Source of the DNA: Paenibacillus doosanensis
GTDB lineage: Bacteria > Bacillota > Bacilli > Paenibacillales > NBRC-103111
Reading direction: 5' to 3'
DNA length: 64,000 nt
Assembly: GCF_025060755.1 (NCBI RefSeq)
Contig: NZ_JANYUY010000035.1
Coordinates: 1-64,000 of the forward strand
A program made the position numbers and the translations under genes. Shown in pieces: positions 33,084 through 41,410 of the stretch. The first letter of the stretch is position 1. Each line of letters starts with the position of its first letter. The notes beneath the pieces were generated by a model that saw only the letters and a program-made list of their open reading frames with translations, searched no databases and was not told the DNA's origin.

Positions 33084-36020
33084 TTACCAAGGAGCGAGTC
33101 TTTCCGGGAGCGGATCTGCGGTTTGAGCGATCCGGCGGCACAACCGTTCCATCATCCGTAATTTCTCGCTGGCATGGGCGGAGGAGTGCCATACATTCGT
33201 CGTTTCGCCGGGATCGGCGATAAGATCGTACAGCTCCCCGTCGTCCTGCGAATCGTAGAGCACGAGCTTATGCGTATGATCGCGCACCATCAAGCTGTAG
33301 CCGCCGGAGAAATTCCCTCTCTTCGTTTCATACGTTTCGCAGTAGATGTCGTCCCGGTGTTCTTCCGTCTCGCCCTTCAGCAGTCCCATGAGAGACGCGC
33401 CCTGCATTCCCGGGTAAACCGTCTCCCCGGCCGCTTCCAGGAAGGTGGGCGCCAGATCGACCAGCTCGACAAGGCTGCGGACGCGAACGCCCTGGCGGAA
33501 ATGCCCGGGCCATGACACGATCAGCGGAACATGCACGGACGGCTCGTAAAAATGCGGACCCTTCAAATAGACGCCGTGGTCGCCGAGCAATTCGCCGTGG
33601 TCGGACATAAACACGACGATCGTATTGTCGAGCTGTCCGGTTCGTGCCAGGGCGTCCGTCATTTTGCCGACCTGTTCGTCGATCAGATCGATCATCGCCC
33701 AGTAGGCCGCCGTCACATAGCGGCGATCCTGCTCGCTCATCCGGTCAAACGGATACAGGTTCCGATTGCCGTACGCTCCTTGATGGTCCCTGCGCTGATA
33801 GCTTGTTTTCGTATCCAGCTCGCCCTCCGTATAGTTCGGCTCCGGGATTCGGTCAAGCATGCCAAGATACTTGTTCAAATGGCTCTCGGGTGGATCGAAC
33901 GGATGATGCGGCGCAAATATATTGACCGAGAACAGCCAGGGCCGCTCTCTTCCTTCATGCGCTTCAATAAACTGAATTGCCTTCTCGGCGCACCAAGCGG
34001 CTTGATGATCCTCGGCATCGGGGCCGCAAACGACATGCTCGCATGCTTCGACCGCCCTTGCCGCGTACGATTTCCCTTTGGCTTTCAGCCAATGGCTGTA
34101 CTCGTTGCTGGCCCATTGATCCGCAGGATGATGCGACCAGTGGAACATATCGTATCCGTCGTCGATGCGCCGCTCGGTTCCATGGCATACGCTCGGGTGG
34201 CATGCGCTCAAATGGAGCTTCCCGGCCAGGCCGCAGCTGTACCCTGCGTCATGCAGCAGCTTCGTGACAAGCCGCTCCCGTTCCGGGATATTTTGGCCGT
34301 TCTTGCGCAGCCCCGTCGTTTTGGGATACCTTCCCGTCAAAAAACTGCCCCGGCTGGGCGCGCATACCGTTGAGTTACAATAGGCCCGCTCGAACAGCAC
34401 CCCGTTCGCCGCCAACCGGTCGATGTTAGGCGTATCCACGTACGAATTGCCGTAGCAGCCTAATGTGTCGAATCGCTGTTGATCCGTACAAATCCACAAA
34501 ATATTCGGTTTCGTCATGCTTTTCAGCTCCTGACTGTGTGAAATTGGTTTGACCGCCGCTGCCGCTGTGGTAAACGCTTTCATTTCTGCTGTATTCGGCT
34601 CTACCTTCAGCTCCTTCAAGCCTTGAGAGGGCGGAATTTCCCCGCCGATTTCCTTCAGCCAGCTTTTTATCGACTCATGCTGCTTTTTCAGCTGGTCCGG
34701 CTGCCGATCGGCGACATTGAACGATTCCGTCTCGTCTTTCTCCAAATTATACAGCTCGGCGGAGCGATCGTCCAAATATTCAATCAGCTTCCAGTCGCCC
34801 GCGCGATGGGCCACCGAAGACCTGCCGCCCAGAAAATGCTCCTTGTTCAGCGGATAGTGCCAGTAAAACTGCCGTTCCGCTTGTCCGGACGGCGGCGTCT
34901 CTCCCTTCAGCCAAGAAACGATGGATACCCCATCCAATAGATGACTCTCGGGAGGCTTGTAACCGATAATTTCCGCAAACGTCGGATAAAAATCCAAATT
35001 AATGGTCGGCTCATGGCAGACCAGCCCGCCGCGCACGATTTCGGGCCAGGAAACGACCAGCGGTACCCGCAGACCGCCCTCGTAGGTCATCGATTTGCCT
35101 CCGCGCAAATGGCCGTTCACCGTAATATTAGCCTCGCCGCCGTTATCGCTTGTAAAGACGATGAGGGTGTTCCGGTCCAGACCGAGCTCTTCCAAGGTTC
35201 GCCGGATCATCCCGACGCCGTCGTCGATAGTTCTGAGCATAGCGGCCAGCACCGGATTGTCCCGTTTCGTCCGGTTTAACGGCTCGCCCAGCTGCTCGCG
35301 CGCGCTTTCCTTCCGGACAAAATAGTCGACATCCTCCGGTTTGCCGGCCAAATCCGTATGTACGGCATAATGACTAAGATATAAGAAGAACGGCGCGTTA
35401 TGATTCCGCTTAATAAACTGAACGGCCTCGTAATTCATCCGGTCCACCAAATATTCATTGTCGCCGAGCACCGGCTCGATCGAAGGATCGACCCGATTGT
35501 ACGGATGGAAATAGCTGCCCCCGGCAATGCCGACTTGCTCCGAGAGAATAACTTCTTCGAAGCCGTATTGATCCGGGCCGTGCTTAACCCCCTGCTCGTC
35601 GTAACCGGACAGATGCCATTTCCCTATAATCCCGGTATGATAGGACGCCTGCCGGAACATTTGGGCCATCGTCACCATATGCGGGTCTAGCCGAAACTCC
35701 GTATCGTCCGGAAGCTCGTGATCGGCAAAGGAAGCAAGCTCCGGATTCAGAGGAAGATACCACTCGCTGTCCGGCCTCAGATAGTCCGTAATTCCGTTGC
35801 GCGGCGGCACTTGCCCCGTGAGCAGCCCGGCGCGGGACGGACTGCAGACAGGGGCGCTGGCATAAGCGGCCGGAAAGCGTACGCCTTGCTTCGCCAGCAC
35901 ATCGATATGAGGCGTTTCATTGTACGTGTTGCCGTAGCAGCCAAGCTCGCCCCAGCCCAAATCGTCAACCAATATGAAAATGACATTCGGTTTGCCGTTA
36001 CTCTTGTTTTCGAGCTCCAT
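33084..36020 (-). CDS. tandem double sulfatase (two complete type I sulfatase domains)
   Basis: One uninterrupted frame of 978 residues encodes two full sulfatases. Domain 1 (~1-485) is arylsulfatase-like: LVDDLGWGELGCYG, signature CSPSRAGLLTG with Cys59, and TSDNGGEANI (~290). Domain 2 (~502-978) resembles N-sulfohydrolase/iduronate-sulfatase types: ICTDQQRFDTLGCYG, CAPSRGSFLTG with Cys553, and MSDHGELLGDHG (~805). The joint (~486-501, KPISHSQELKS) is short and nondescript. An ATG at 34517 (Met502) begins domain 2 and has its own AGGAG 9 nt upstream, so domain 2 may also be made separately. This looks like two former genes joined by loss of a stop. No signal peptide. Single-gene transcription unit with its own terminator. 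Confidence 0.9.
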   Translation of the reverse strand: MELENKSNGKPNVIFILVDDLGWGELGCYGNTYNETPHIDVLAKQGVRFPAAYASAPVCSPSRAGLLTGQVPPRNGITDYLRPDSEWYLPLNPELASFADHELPDDTEFRLDPHMVTMAQMFRQASYHTGIIGKWHLSGYDEQGVKHGPDQYGFEEVILSEQVGIAGGSYFHPYNRVDPSIEPVLGDNEYLVDRMNYEAVQFIKRNHNAPFFLYLSHYAVHTDLAGKPEDVDYFVRKESAREQLGEPLNRTKRDNPVLAAMLRTIDDGVGMIRRTLEELGLDRNTLIVFTSDNGGEANITVNGHLRGGKSMTYEGGLRVPLVVSWPEIVRGGLVCHEPTINLDFYPTFAEIIGYKPPESHLLDGVSIVSWLKGETPPSGQAERQFYWHYPLNKEHFLGGRSSVAHRAGDWKLIEYLDDRSAELYNLEKDETESFNVADRQPDQLKKQHESIKSWLKEIGGEIPPSQGLKELKVEPNTAEMKAFTTAAAAVKPISHSQELKSMTKPNILWICTDQQRFDTLGCYGNSYVDTPNIDRLAANGVLFERAYCNSTVCAPSRGSFLTGRYPKTTGLRKNGQNIPERERLVTKLLHDAGYSCGLAGKLHLSACHPSVCHGTERRIDDGYDMFHWSHHPADQWASNEYSHWLKAKGKSYAARAVEACEHVVCGPDAEDHQAAWCAEKAIQFIEAHEGRERPWLFSVNIFAPHHPFDPPESHLNKYLGMLDRIPEPNYTEGELDTKTSYQRRDHQGAYGNRNLYPFDRMSEQDRRYVTAAYWAMIDLIDEQVGKMTDALARTGQLDNTIVVFMSDHGELLGDHGVYLKGPHFYEPSVHVPLIVSWPGHFRQGVRVRSLVELVDLAPTFLEAAGETVYPGMQGASLMGLLKGETEEHRDDIYCETYETKRGNFSGGYSLMVRDHTHKLVLYDSQDDGELYDLIADPGETTNVWHSSAHASEKLRMMERLCRRIAQTADPLPERLAPW
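34515..34530 (-). promoter_or_regulatory. internal ribosome binding site and start inside the double sulfatase
   Basis: On the minus strand CAGGAGCTGAAAAGC precedes ATG (34517-34515), which begins MTKPNILWIC, the usual first residues of a free-standing sulfatase. The spacing of AGGAG to ATG is 9 nt, good for independent initiation of domain 2. Confidence 0.5.
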
Positions 36021-36173
36021 CCCTGTACGAACTCCCTTTCTGTTTTAAAAAGTTGGGGTGCCACGCTTTCAAATCCTCACCCATTCTAAAGCATAAAGCA
36101 GCCCGCGCTCTTACGTAAATAAGCGATTGTTGATATCGGTGTGCATTAGATGATATCGCGGATTTGCTTCGTT

Positions 36174-36186
36174 TGCACAGTGTGCA
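36174..36186. promoter_or_regulatory. perfect palindrome upstream of the double sulfatase
   Basis: TGCACA-G-TGTGCA is a perfect 6+1+6 dyad about 155 nt upstream of the sulfatase start. GTGTGCATT occurs again at ~36140, and GATATC is repeated in inverted arrangement at ~36132 and 36152. This could be a repressor operator. The region 36021-36225 otherwise holds no gene. Confidence 0.35.
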
Positions 36187-36221
36187 TTTTTTGCGCCGGC
36201 GCCCGTCCCGCCCCAAATAGG

Positions 36222-36251
36222 AAAAGGAGAGCATCTTCACAGATGCTCTCC
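36222..36251 (-). terminator. terminator after the small membrane-protein gene
   Basis: A perfect 11-bp stem GGAGAGCATCT / AGATGCTCTCC with loop TCAC on the forward strand (36226-36251) is followed on the minus strand by CTTTTCC. The T-run is short. It lies ~20 nt after the stop codon at 36270. Confidence 0.65.
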
Positions 36252-36269
36252 CCGGTTCCGGCTTGTCCT

Positions 36270-36587
36270 TTAGCGAATCCCGCTAACGCCGGCGCTTAGC
36301 AAGGTTCTCTTCAGTTCCTCCTTCAGTTCTTCCGATACCGCCTTTCCCGATCGAACCAATTCGTAAGAAGCTCGGCAAGCGTTCCAAGCCTTAGGTTGAT
36401 TCGGAATTTTCATGGAGCCGATAAATTGGATAAACTCGCGCACCCCGGCATCGTTTAAATTGCCGCCCAGCCTCTTGACGGCACCCTGAATCTTTGCAGG
36501 CTTAACAAATTGATGATAAATCCTGAAGCAATTCAAAACGATAATGACTACCAGCAACAGAATCCACCAAATGGGCAAATGATGCAT
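36270..36587 (-). CDS. small single-pass membrane protein of unknown function
   Basis: The 105-residue protein has one N-terminal transmembrane helix (~5-24, PIWWILLLVVIIVLNCFRIY) followed by a charged, helical cytoplasmic or external tail without recognisable motif (FVKPAKIQGAVKRLGGNLND, VSEELKEELKRTL). I do not recognise a family. GGAGGG lies 9 nt before the ATG. It follows the lipoprotein gene by 47 nt on the same strand and precedes a terminator, so the two are probably co-transcribed from the promoter region shared with the hydrolase-SARP regulator. Confidence 0.7.
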   Translation of the reverse strand: MHHLPIWWILLLVVIIVLNCFRIYHQFVKPAKIQGAVKRLGGNLNDAGVREFIQFIGSMKIPNQPKAWNACRASYELVRSGKAVSEELKEELKRTLLSAGVSGIR

Positions 36588-36634
36588 AGAAACGATCCCT
36601 CCAACGGTTTAATAGGATAGTTGGTAACGAAACG

Positions 36635-37918
36635 CTACATTTCGTCCATATACTCTTTTTTGAAGATCAGCGTTTCCTCGCCGGTTTCCCTATGCGTCGT
36701 TTGATCTTCGGTTTGAGTGACTTCAATGTCGTATACAACCTTGCAATACAGTACAGGAGCGACATCGGGATAAGACTCCAGCTTCTCCATCGGCATTCCT
36801 ACCCCTTCCATTAATCTGCCGTCGAAGTATTCATCCGGCGGCGACCAGTACGGCGTTTGATCGTCAAAGCGGTTATCTTTGGATATATACACTTTCACAT
36901 CTTTCCAGGCAACTTTTTCGCCGAGAACCAGAGGGTACAGTATATAATGGGAGTGGGTGTGCGTGCCGTCGGCTTTCGGCCGCAAGGTTGCTCTGTATTC
37001 CCATCTCTTTCCCGTGACGTATACAAACTTGGTGCCGGAAGGATGCTTTTCCTGATGAATAACCGCGCCGTCGGCGGCTGTTTTCGGATACCTGACATCG
37101 GGCTGCCACTTGGGTAAAGACGCGGACGCGGCTGCCCTTGCTTGCTGCGCTTCCGCTTCTTCTATGCTTAATTTCGTCCTGACGTCCTCAAGCGTCATGA
37201 TCGGCGATGCCGAATTAATATGGGATACGGTTAGTTCCATATGGATATTTCGGGCATTGCCGTTTACTGCGGAATTGGAATCTACAACCATTCCGCTCAA
37301 ATATCCCGTATCCTTGCTGAGAACGATTTGAAAGTTGGCTTCAGCGCTCATTTGATTTTGTTTTCCGGTCGCGCCGACGAACGAGCTGCTTACCGACGGG
37401 GTTTTTCCGGTAATGGTCACATGCTGTTGATCCTCGTTTACCGCAAGGTCCTGCAATCCGTCCAATTGGATCGTTTGCCGCAAATCGAACGCCGGCTTAT
37501 CCAAATGAACATTGGTTTGAACCGGGTCGAACCGGGTTTCGCTCTTCTTGCTCCATTGATCGTAGGGAAACGTATTATACGTTTCTGCCATACCGTTGCT
37601 GAATCGCATCAGCGATTGTTTGCCCTTACCCGCATCCATATAAATGGACATCTCTTGTTTATCGATATGTTGAATCATGATTTGCTCTGTCGTCGGCCCC
37701 GATGAGCCTTTCGCACGCACAGTCGCCTCGAAGCTGGTCACACGGCTCATCTTGTCCGCGGCTTGCTTCAGCAGCGTTTCGGCACGATCTTTCTCGCTCA
37801 TCCCGCTTACCGCCAATGCCGGCGTATCGGCCGCTTGCTCGCCGGTACAGGCGCTGAGCAGGCTGACCGGGCCGATCGTCATTAGCAGCAGCAAGGCGGT
37901 TGTCTTCAGCCTAAGCAC
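36635..37918 (-). CDS. lipoprotein of unknown function
   Basis: The ~427-residue exported lipoprotein has signal peptide LKTTALLLLMTIGPVSLL and lipobox LLSAC. The N-terminal half (~50-250) contains a repeated strand pattern starting MSRVTSFEATVRAKG and MSIYMDAGKGKQSLMRFSNG. This reminds me of LolA/LppX-like or DUF6612-type lipoproteins that form a hydrophobic half-barrel. The C-terminal half (WQPDVRYPKTAADGAVIHQE ... FDGRLMEGVGMPMEKLESYP) I do not recognise. The start is set at GTG 37918, with GAGGGGA 6-7 nt upstream. ATG 37942 is an in-frame alternative. It is divergent from the hydrolase-SARP gene, whose product probably regulates it. Confidence 0.7.
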   Translation of the reverse strand: MLRLKTTALLLLMTIGPVSLLSACTGEQAADTPALAVSGMSEKDRAETLLKQAADKMSRVTSFEATVRAKGSSGPTTEQIMIQHIDKQEMSIYMDAGKGKQSLMRFSNGMAETYNTFPYDQWSKKSETRFDPVQTNVHLDKPAFDLRQTIQLDGLQDLAVNEDQQHVTITGKTPSVSSSFVGATGKQNQMSAEANFQIVLSKDTGYLSGMVVDSNSAVNGNARNIHMELTVSHINSASPIMTLEDVRTKLSIEEAEAQQARAAASASLPKWQPDVRYPKTAADGAVIHQEKHPSGTKFVYVTGKRWEYRATLRPKADGTHTHSHYILYPLVLGEKVAWKDVKVYISKDNRFDDQTPYWSPPDEYFDGRLMEGVGMPMEKLESYPDVAPVLYCKVVYDIEVTQTEDQTTHRETGEETLIFKKEYMDEM

Positions 37919-37995
37919 CAAGTATCCCCTCGCCCTAATCATTTATTTTGACAAAATCTGTACATTTATGCGCAAGTTCAGTATGCTAAAAGTAC

Positions 37996-38023
37996 CATTA
38001 CACAAGCATTACAATGTAGTACA
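37996..38023. promoter_or_regulatory. direct repeats in the divergent promoter, SARP-type site
   Basis: Two identical heptamers CATTACA start at 37996 and 38007, exactly 11 bp apart, and a related TAGTACA follows at 38017. Heptamer direct repeats at one helical turn are the known form of SARP (OmpR-like) operators. The site lies between the divergent hydrolase-SARP and lipoprotein genes. Binding is inferred. Confidence 0.5.
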
Positions 38024-38050
38024 AAAGTCGCTGGCACGAGGGGATCGCAT

Positions 38051-39493
38051 TTGACGCAAATGTTTAACATCGACAGAAACGGCACACCAATTTATTACGA
38101 CTATCGGCGTTCGGAGGCGGACACCGAGGAAGTCGTCATCTTATTGCACGGAAACGGCGTGGATTCGCAGTCCTGGTTTCAAATTACGGATGGCTTAGCG
38201 GAGAACTATCATCTCCTGCTGCCGGATTTCCCGGGGTATGGCCGAAGTCCGTCCCAAACGAAGCTTCCTTCGTGGGAGGAGCTGTGCGAGGATTTAATAG
38301 CGCTGACCAGATATCTGGGACTGGAGCGGTATCATCTTATCGGACATGATTTGGGAGGCAATCTTGCGGTCATTTTTGCCAACCGGTTTCCCCATCTTGT
38401 CCGCACGGTTTGTTTGATTTCAACCCCTTGTTTTTTTCCGGTTGAGGAAACCCGTACCTATATCCAATTCAGGAAGAACCTTGTGCAAAAATTCGGCAAA
38501 GAGAAGCTGATCTCGCATGTGCTGCCTAACATTACGCTGCACAATCATACCGCTCAAGCATGGGGAGTCGTCTACAGCGGGCTCAGGGCATGCTCGTTGG
38601 ACATGCATTTTCACTGCTGCCATTTGGTTGTGGACACCGATTGGATTTCCGAGCTCAAACGATTAAGCATGCCGGCGCTCGTGATGTCCGGAGAGAACGA
38701 TTCGTTATTTACGCCGTACAGCTCATTGGTTGCCAGCGGGTTTATTCCCCGTTCGGAATATGTCAACATTCTTGATGCGTCCAACATGGTTTTTATCGAC
38801 CAGCCGCAGGAAACGTTAAGGCATATAAGGCGCTTTTTAACGAAGTCCGACGGTTTCGCGGCCGAATCGAGCGATGAATTGAAACAGATGCATAAAAAAA
38901 TGAAGGAACGGTTCGCGCAATCTCCTTTTCCGCACCCTGCTCCCGTTCTTACGATGAAGCTTCTGGGTCAATTTTCCATTCGCCTCAACGAGCTGCCGAT
39001 GGAATATGGTTGGAACCAACGATTCGCTAAAACGCTGATTTTGTATTTGACCTTCTACAGAAAAGTATCGCGCGACCAGCTGCTTGACGATCTGTGGCCG
39101 GACAAAAACCTGCTTAGCGCTCAAAACCAGCTGCGGGTCAGTCTAAATTACTTGAAAACATTGTTCTCGCAGCACGGCTGTTCCTCTATCATTACATCGG
39201 ATCGTGAATATATCGCCCTGGAGGCCGACGTGCATTGCGATATTTATGAGCTGTACCGGGTACTAATGAACGACCGCATCGAAGAAAACCGGGACCGTCT
39301 GGAAGACGCCCTGTTTCGTTATGCCGAAGTGATTCGCAGCCATCATTATTTAATCGGCTATTCCGACGATTGGTCGGTGCGGTTAAAGGAGCAGATTGCC
39401 GCCCGTATGCAGCTGTCGGCTGAGCGTTTAAGCCGCTATTACGAGCAGCTGGGGGATCGGAGCATGTCCGCCGCCTTTCAACAAATGATCTGA
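38051..39493 (+). CDS. alpha/beta-hydrolase fused to SARP-type DNA-binding domain
   Basis: The 480-residue fusion has an alpha/beta-hydrolase fold at ~12-265: ILLHGNG oxyanion region (30-36), nucleophile elbow GHDLGG (98-103) with Asp100 as in epoxide hydrolases and haloalkane dehalogenases, and acid candidate Asp217 in GEND. Where the catalytic His is expected (~245, before FIDQPQE) the sequence reads SNM, so the triad looks broken. Residues ~300-395 form an OmpR/SARP winged helix (LLGQFSIRLN, VSRDQLLDDLWPD, NQLRVSLNYLK), and 396-480 a shortened BTAD-like helical part. The hydrolase part may serve as ligand sensor. TTG start with GAGGGGA 6-7 nt upstream; the next ATG is 9 nt later. Only plus-strand gene in this part of the window. 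Confidence 0.85.
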   Translation: MTQMFNIDRNGTPIYYDYRRSEADTEEVVILLHGNGVDSQSWFQITDGLAENYHLLLPDFPGYGRSPSQTKLPSWEELCEDLIALTRYLGLERYHLIGHDLGGNLAVIFANRFPHLVRTVCLISTPCFFPVEETRTYIQFRKNLVQKFGKEKLISHVLPNITLHNHTAQAWGVVYSGLRACSLDMHFHCCHLVVDTDWISELKRLSMPALVMSGENDSLFTPYSSLVASGFIPRSEYVNILDASNMVFIDQPQETLRHIRRFLTKSDGFAAESSDELKQMHKKMKERFAQSPFPHPAPVLTMKLLGQFSIRLNELPMEYGWNQRFAKTLILYLTFYRKVSRDQLLDDLWPDKNLLSAQNQLRVSLNYLKTLFSQHGCSSIITSDREYIALEADVHCDIYELYRVLMNDRIEENRDRLEDALFRYAEVIRSHHYLIGYSDDWSVRLKEQIAARMQLSAERLSRYYEQLGDRSMSAAFQQMI

Positions 39494-39504
39494 AAGGAGC
39501 TTCA

Positions 39505-39539
39505 GGGCCTTGGCTGTGTCGATCAGTCTCTCAAGGCCC
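39505..39539. terminator. stem-loop between convergent genes
   Basis: GGGCCTTG (39505-39512) pairs with CAAGGCCC (39532-39539). It follows the hydrolase-SARP stop by 12 nt and faces the kinase gene ending at 39571. Only a short CCCTTT follows on the plus strand, so termination may be weak. Confidence 0.45.
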
Positions 39540-39570
39540 GTCCCTTTCGCGTCCGAACATCTGGAGCGCC

Positions 39571-41373
39571 TCAAATATGAGGGATCTTCACGGTCACCGT
39601 AGTTCCATAACCGATCCGGCTTTCGATCTCCACCCCGTAACCTTCTCCAAACAGCAGCTTGATGCGGTTATTAATATTGGACAGACCGATACTTTTCCCG
39701 GCCGCGCCGGTTTCCGCTTTCTCCGAATAGTCCGAATTCAGCTTCGCTTTAATACGTTCAAGCTCATCGATATGTATCCCTTTGCCGGAATCGAATACTT
39801 GAAAACATACGTCTCCGCTGGCATCTATATGGCCGCTGACACGAAGATGTCCTCCCGCGTCCATTCTCTCCAGTCCGTGATAGACCGAGTTTTCAACGAT
39901 GGGCTGCAGTATCATTTTGGGTGTTTTCATGTTCAGCAGCTGTTCATCGACATGCATTTCCATCGAAAACTTGTTTTCATATCGAATGGAAATAATGTTC
40001 ATATAGGCCTTAATGCATTGAATTTCTTCGCTAATCAGAACAAGATCGTCTTTTTTGACGCTATATCGGAATATTTTGGACATACAAGAAGTGATTTGCG
40101 CTATTTCCTTACTGCCGTATTCCAGTCCGATACTGCTTATGCAATTTAACGTATTATAAAGGAAGTGAGGATTGATTTGGCTCTGTAGGGCGGAAAATTC
40201 AGCCTGCTTTTTGCTGAGCTCCGACTCATACAATCTTGCCTGCGTATTGAATATATTTCTGGTCATTTCTTCCATTTTGTCGATCATGTTGTTAATGGCA
40301 AACGCCAAAACGCCGACTTCATTGGTTGAGCGCACCTTGATCCTGAAGCCCATGTCTCTTTCACCGATTTTTCTCATATCGGCTACCAGGCCCATCACAG
40401 GCCGCGTCAGATTGTTCAAGAAAAAATATCCCATGGTCATCATGCTGAGAATAATGCCGATTCCCGCTATAATACTCATATTCCGGATGGCGTTCATGTC
40501 CGTTGTTAATTCATGAACCGGAATCACGCTGACTATGCTCCATCCGTCCGCCTGCTCCAGGCCTTTTTCCTGAACGATGACGTCCTCCCCGTTGATGCTG
40601 GTTTTGACCCCGTTGGTTAAAGTGTCCCTGTCTACAGAAAGAATATCTTCGAATAAGATGCCGCGGGAATTTGCATTATTGGAGGCAATGACCTCATTTC
40701 GGCTGTTTAGTATATATAATGTGGAGTGAGGCGTCAGCTCGGTATTTTCAACAAGCTGCTGAATTTTCTCCGTATTCACCATAACGGATATATAGCCTGT
40801 TCGTTGCGAGAAATAAACGCCGCCAATCGACTCGATAATCGGTTCTATATAAAAGAAATATTCGCTTCCTGTTTTTTCGTCTTTTAATATATGTGTGAAC
40901 GTTCCTTTTTCCGCGGACACGCGATCATTTTTATATGTATTGATAAATTGGTCATATTGATTTTTAAAGAAAATATCGCCGTTGGCCGTAGTTAAACTGT
41001 AAACTCGCCGATTTTGGTTGTCATTAATCACAATGCCGTTCACATAAGAATTGAAGGATCTCATATATTCCAATAAGTCGATAACGTAATTGCCTATATC
41101 AAAGTCCCGCTTGAAGTCATCGTCCGCAATGGTAAATTCCTGTATTTTTTTATTGTTAACAGCGATGTTCGTGCTGATTTTGATATCGTTAAACACGGAA
41201 TCTATCTTTTGGCGGGTTTGTTCGATGATTTTATTCCCGTAATTGGCCGCTCTTTGCTGGGTTAAATTATAAAAGCTATAATAGAAGTAAAACTCCATGG
41301 CGGTAAATATAATGACCGAAAATAAAAATATGAGCAATATTTGATGCTTGAGCTTCAGTCTGCTGATCTGCAA
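39571..41373 (-). CDS. YesM-type sensor histidine kinase
   Basis: The ~600-residue membrane kinase has helix 1 (~10-32), an extracellular Cache-like sensor (~33-290), helix 2 (~293-316), HAMP, and a His_kinase domain with His403 in QINPHFLYNTL. An HATPase domain follows (VENSVYHG N-box, DSGKGI, GLSNINNRIKL). The start is set at TTG 41373 because GGAG lies 8 nt upstream. The GTG at 41382 has no usable spacing. It is the last gene of the operon permease-permease-binding protein-regulator-kinase and follows its response regulator by about 40 nt. No Rho-independent terminator is obvious behind it. Confidence 0.9.
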   Translation of the reverse strand: MQISRLKLKHQILLIFLFSVIIFTAMEFYFYYSFYNLTQQRAANYGNKIIEQTRQKIDSVFNDIKISTNIAVNNKKIQEFTIADDDFKRDFDIGNYVIDLLEYMRSFNSYVNGIVINDNQNRRVYSLTTANGDIFFKNQYDQFINTYKNDRVSAEKGTFTHILKDEKTGSEYFFYIEPIIESIGGVYFSQRTGYISVMVNTEKIQQLVENTELTPHSTLYILNSRNEVIASNNANSRGILFEDILSVDRDTLTNGVKTSINGEDVIVQEKGLEQADGWSIVSVIPVHELTTDMNAIRNMSIIAGIGIILSMMTMGYFFLNNLTRPVMGLVADMRKIGERDMGFRIKVRSTNEVGVLAFAINNMIDKMEEMTRNIFNTQARLYESELSKKQAEFSALQSQINPHFLYNTLNCISSIGLEYGSKEIAQITSCMSKIFRYSVKKDDLVLISEEIQCIKAYMNIISIRYENKFSMEMHVDEQLLNMKTPKMILQPIVENSVYHGLERMDAGGHLRVSGHIDASGDVCFQVFDSGKGIHIDELERIKAKLNSDYSEKAETGAAGKSIGLSNINNRIKLLFGEGYGVEIESRIGYGTTVTVKIPHI

Positions 41374-41410
41374 CTTCCCCACTCCGATCCGGCAAATCCA
41401 TACCCGACCG

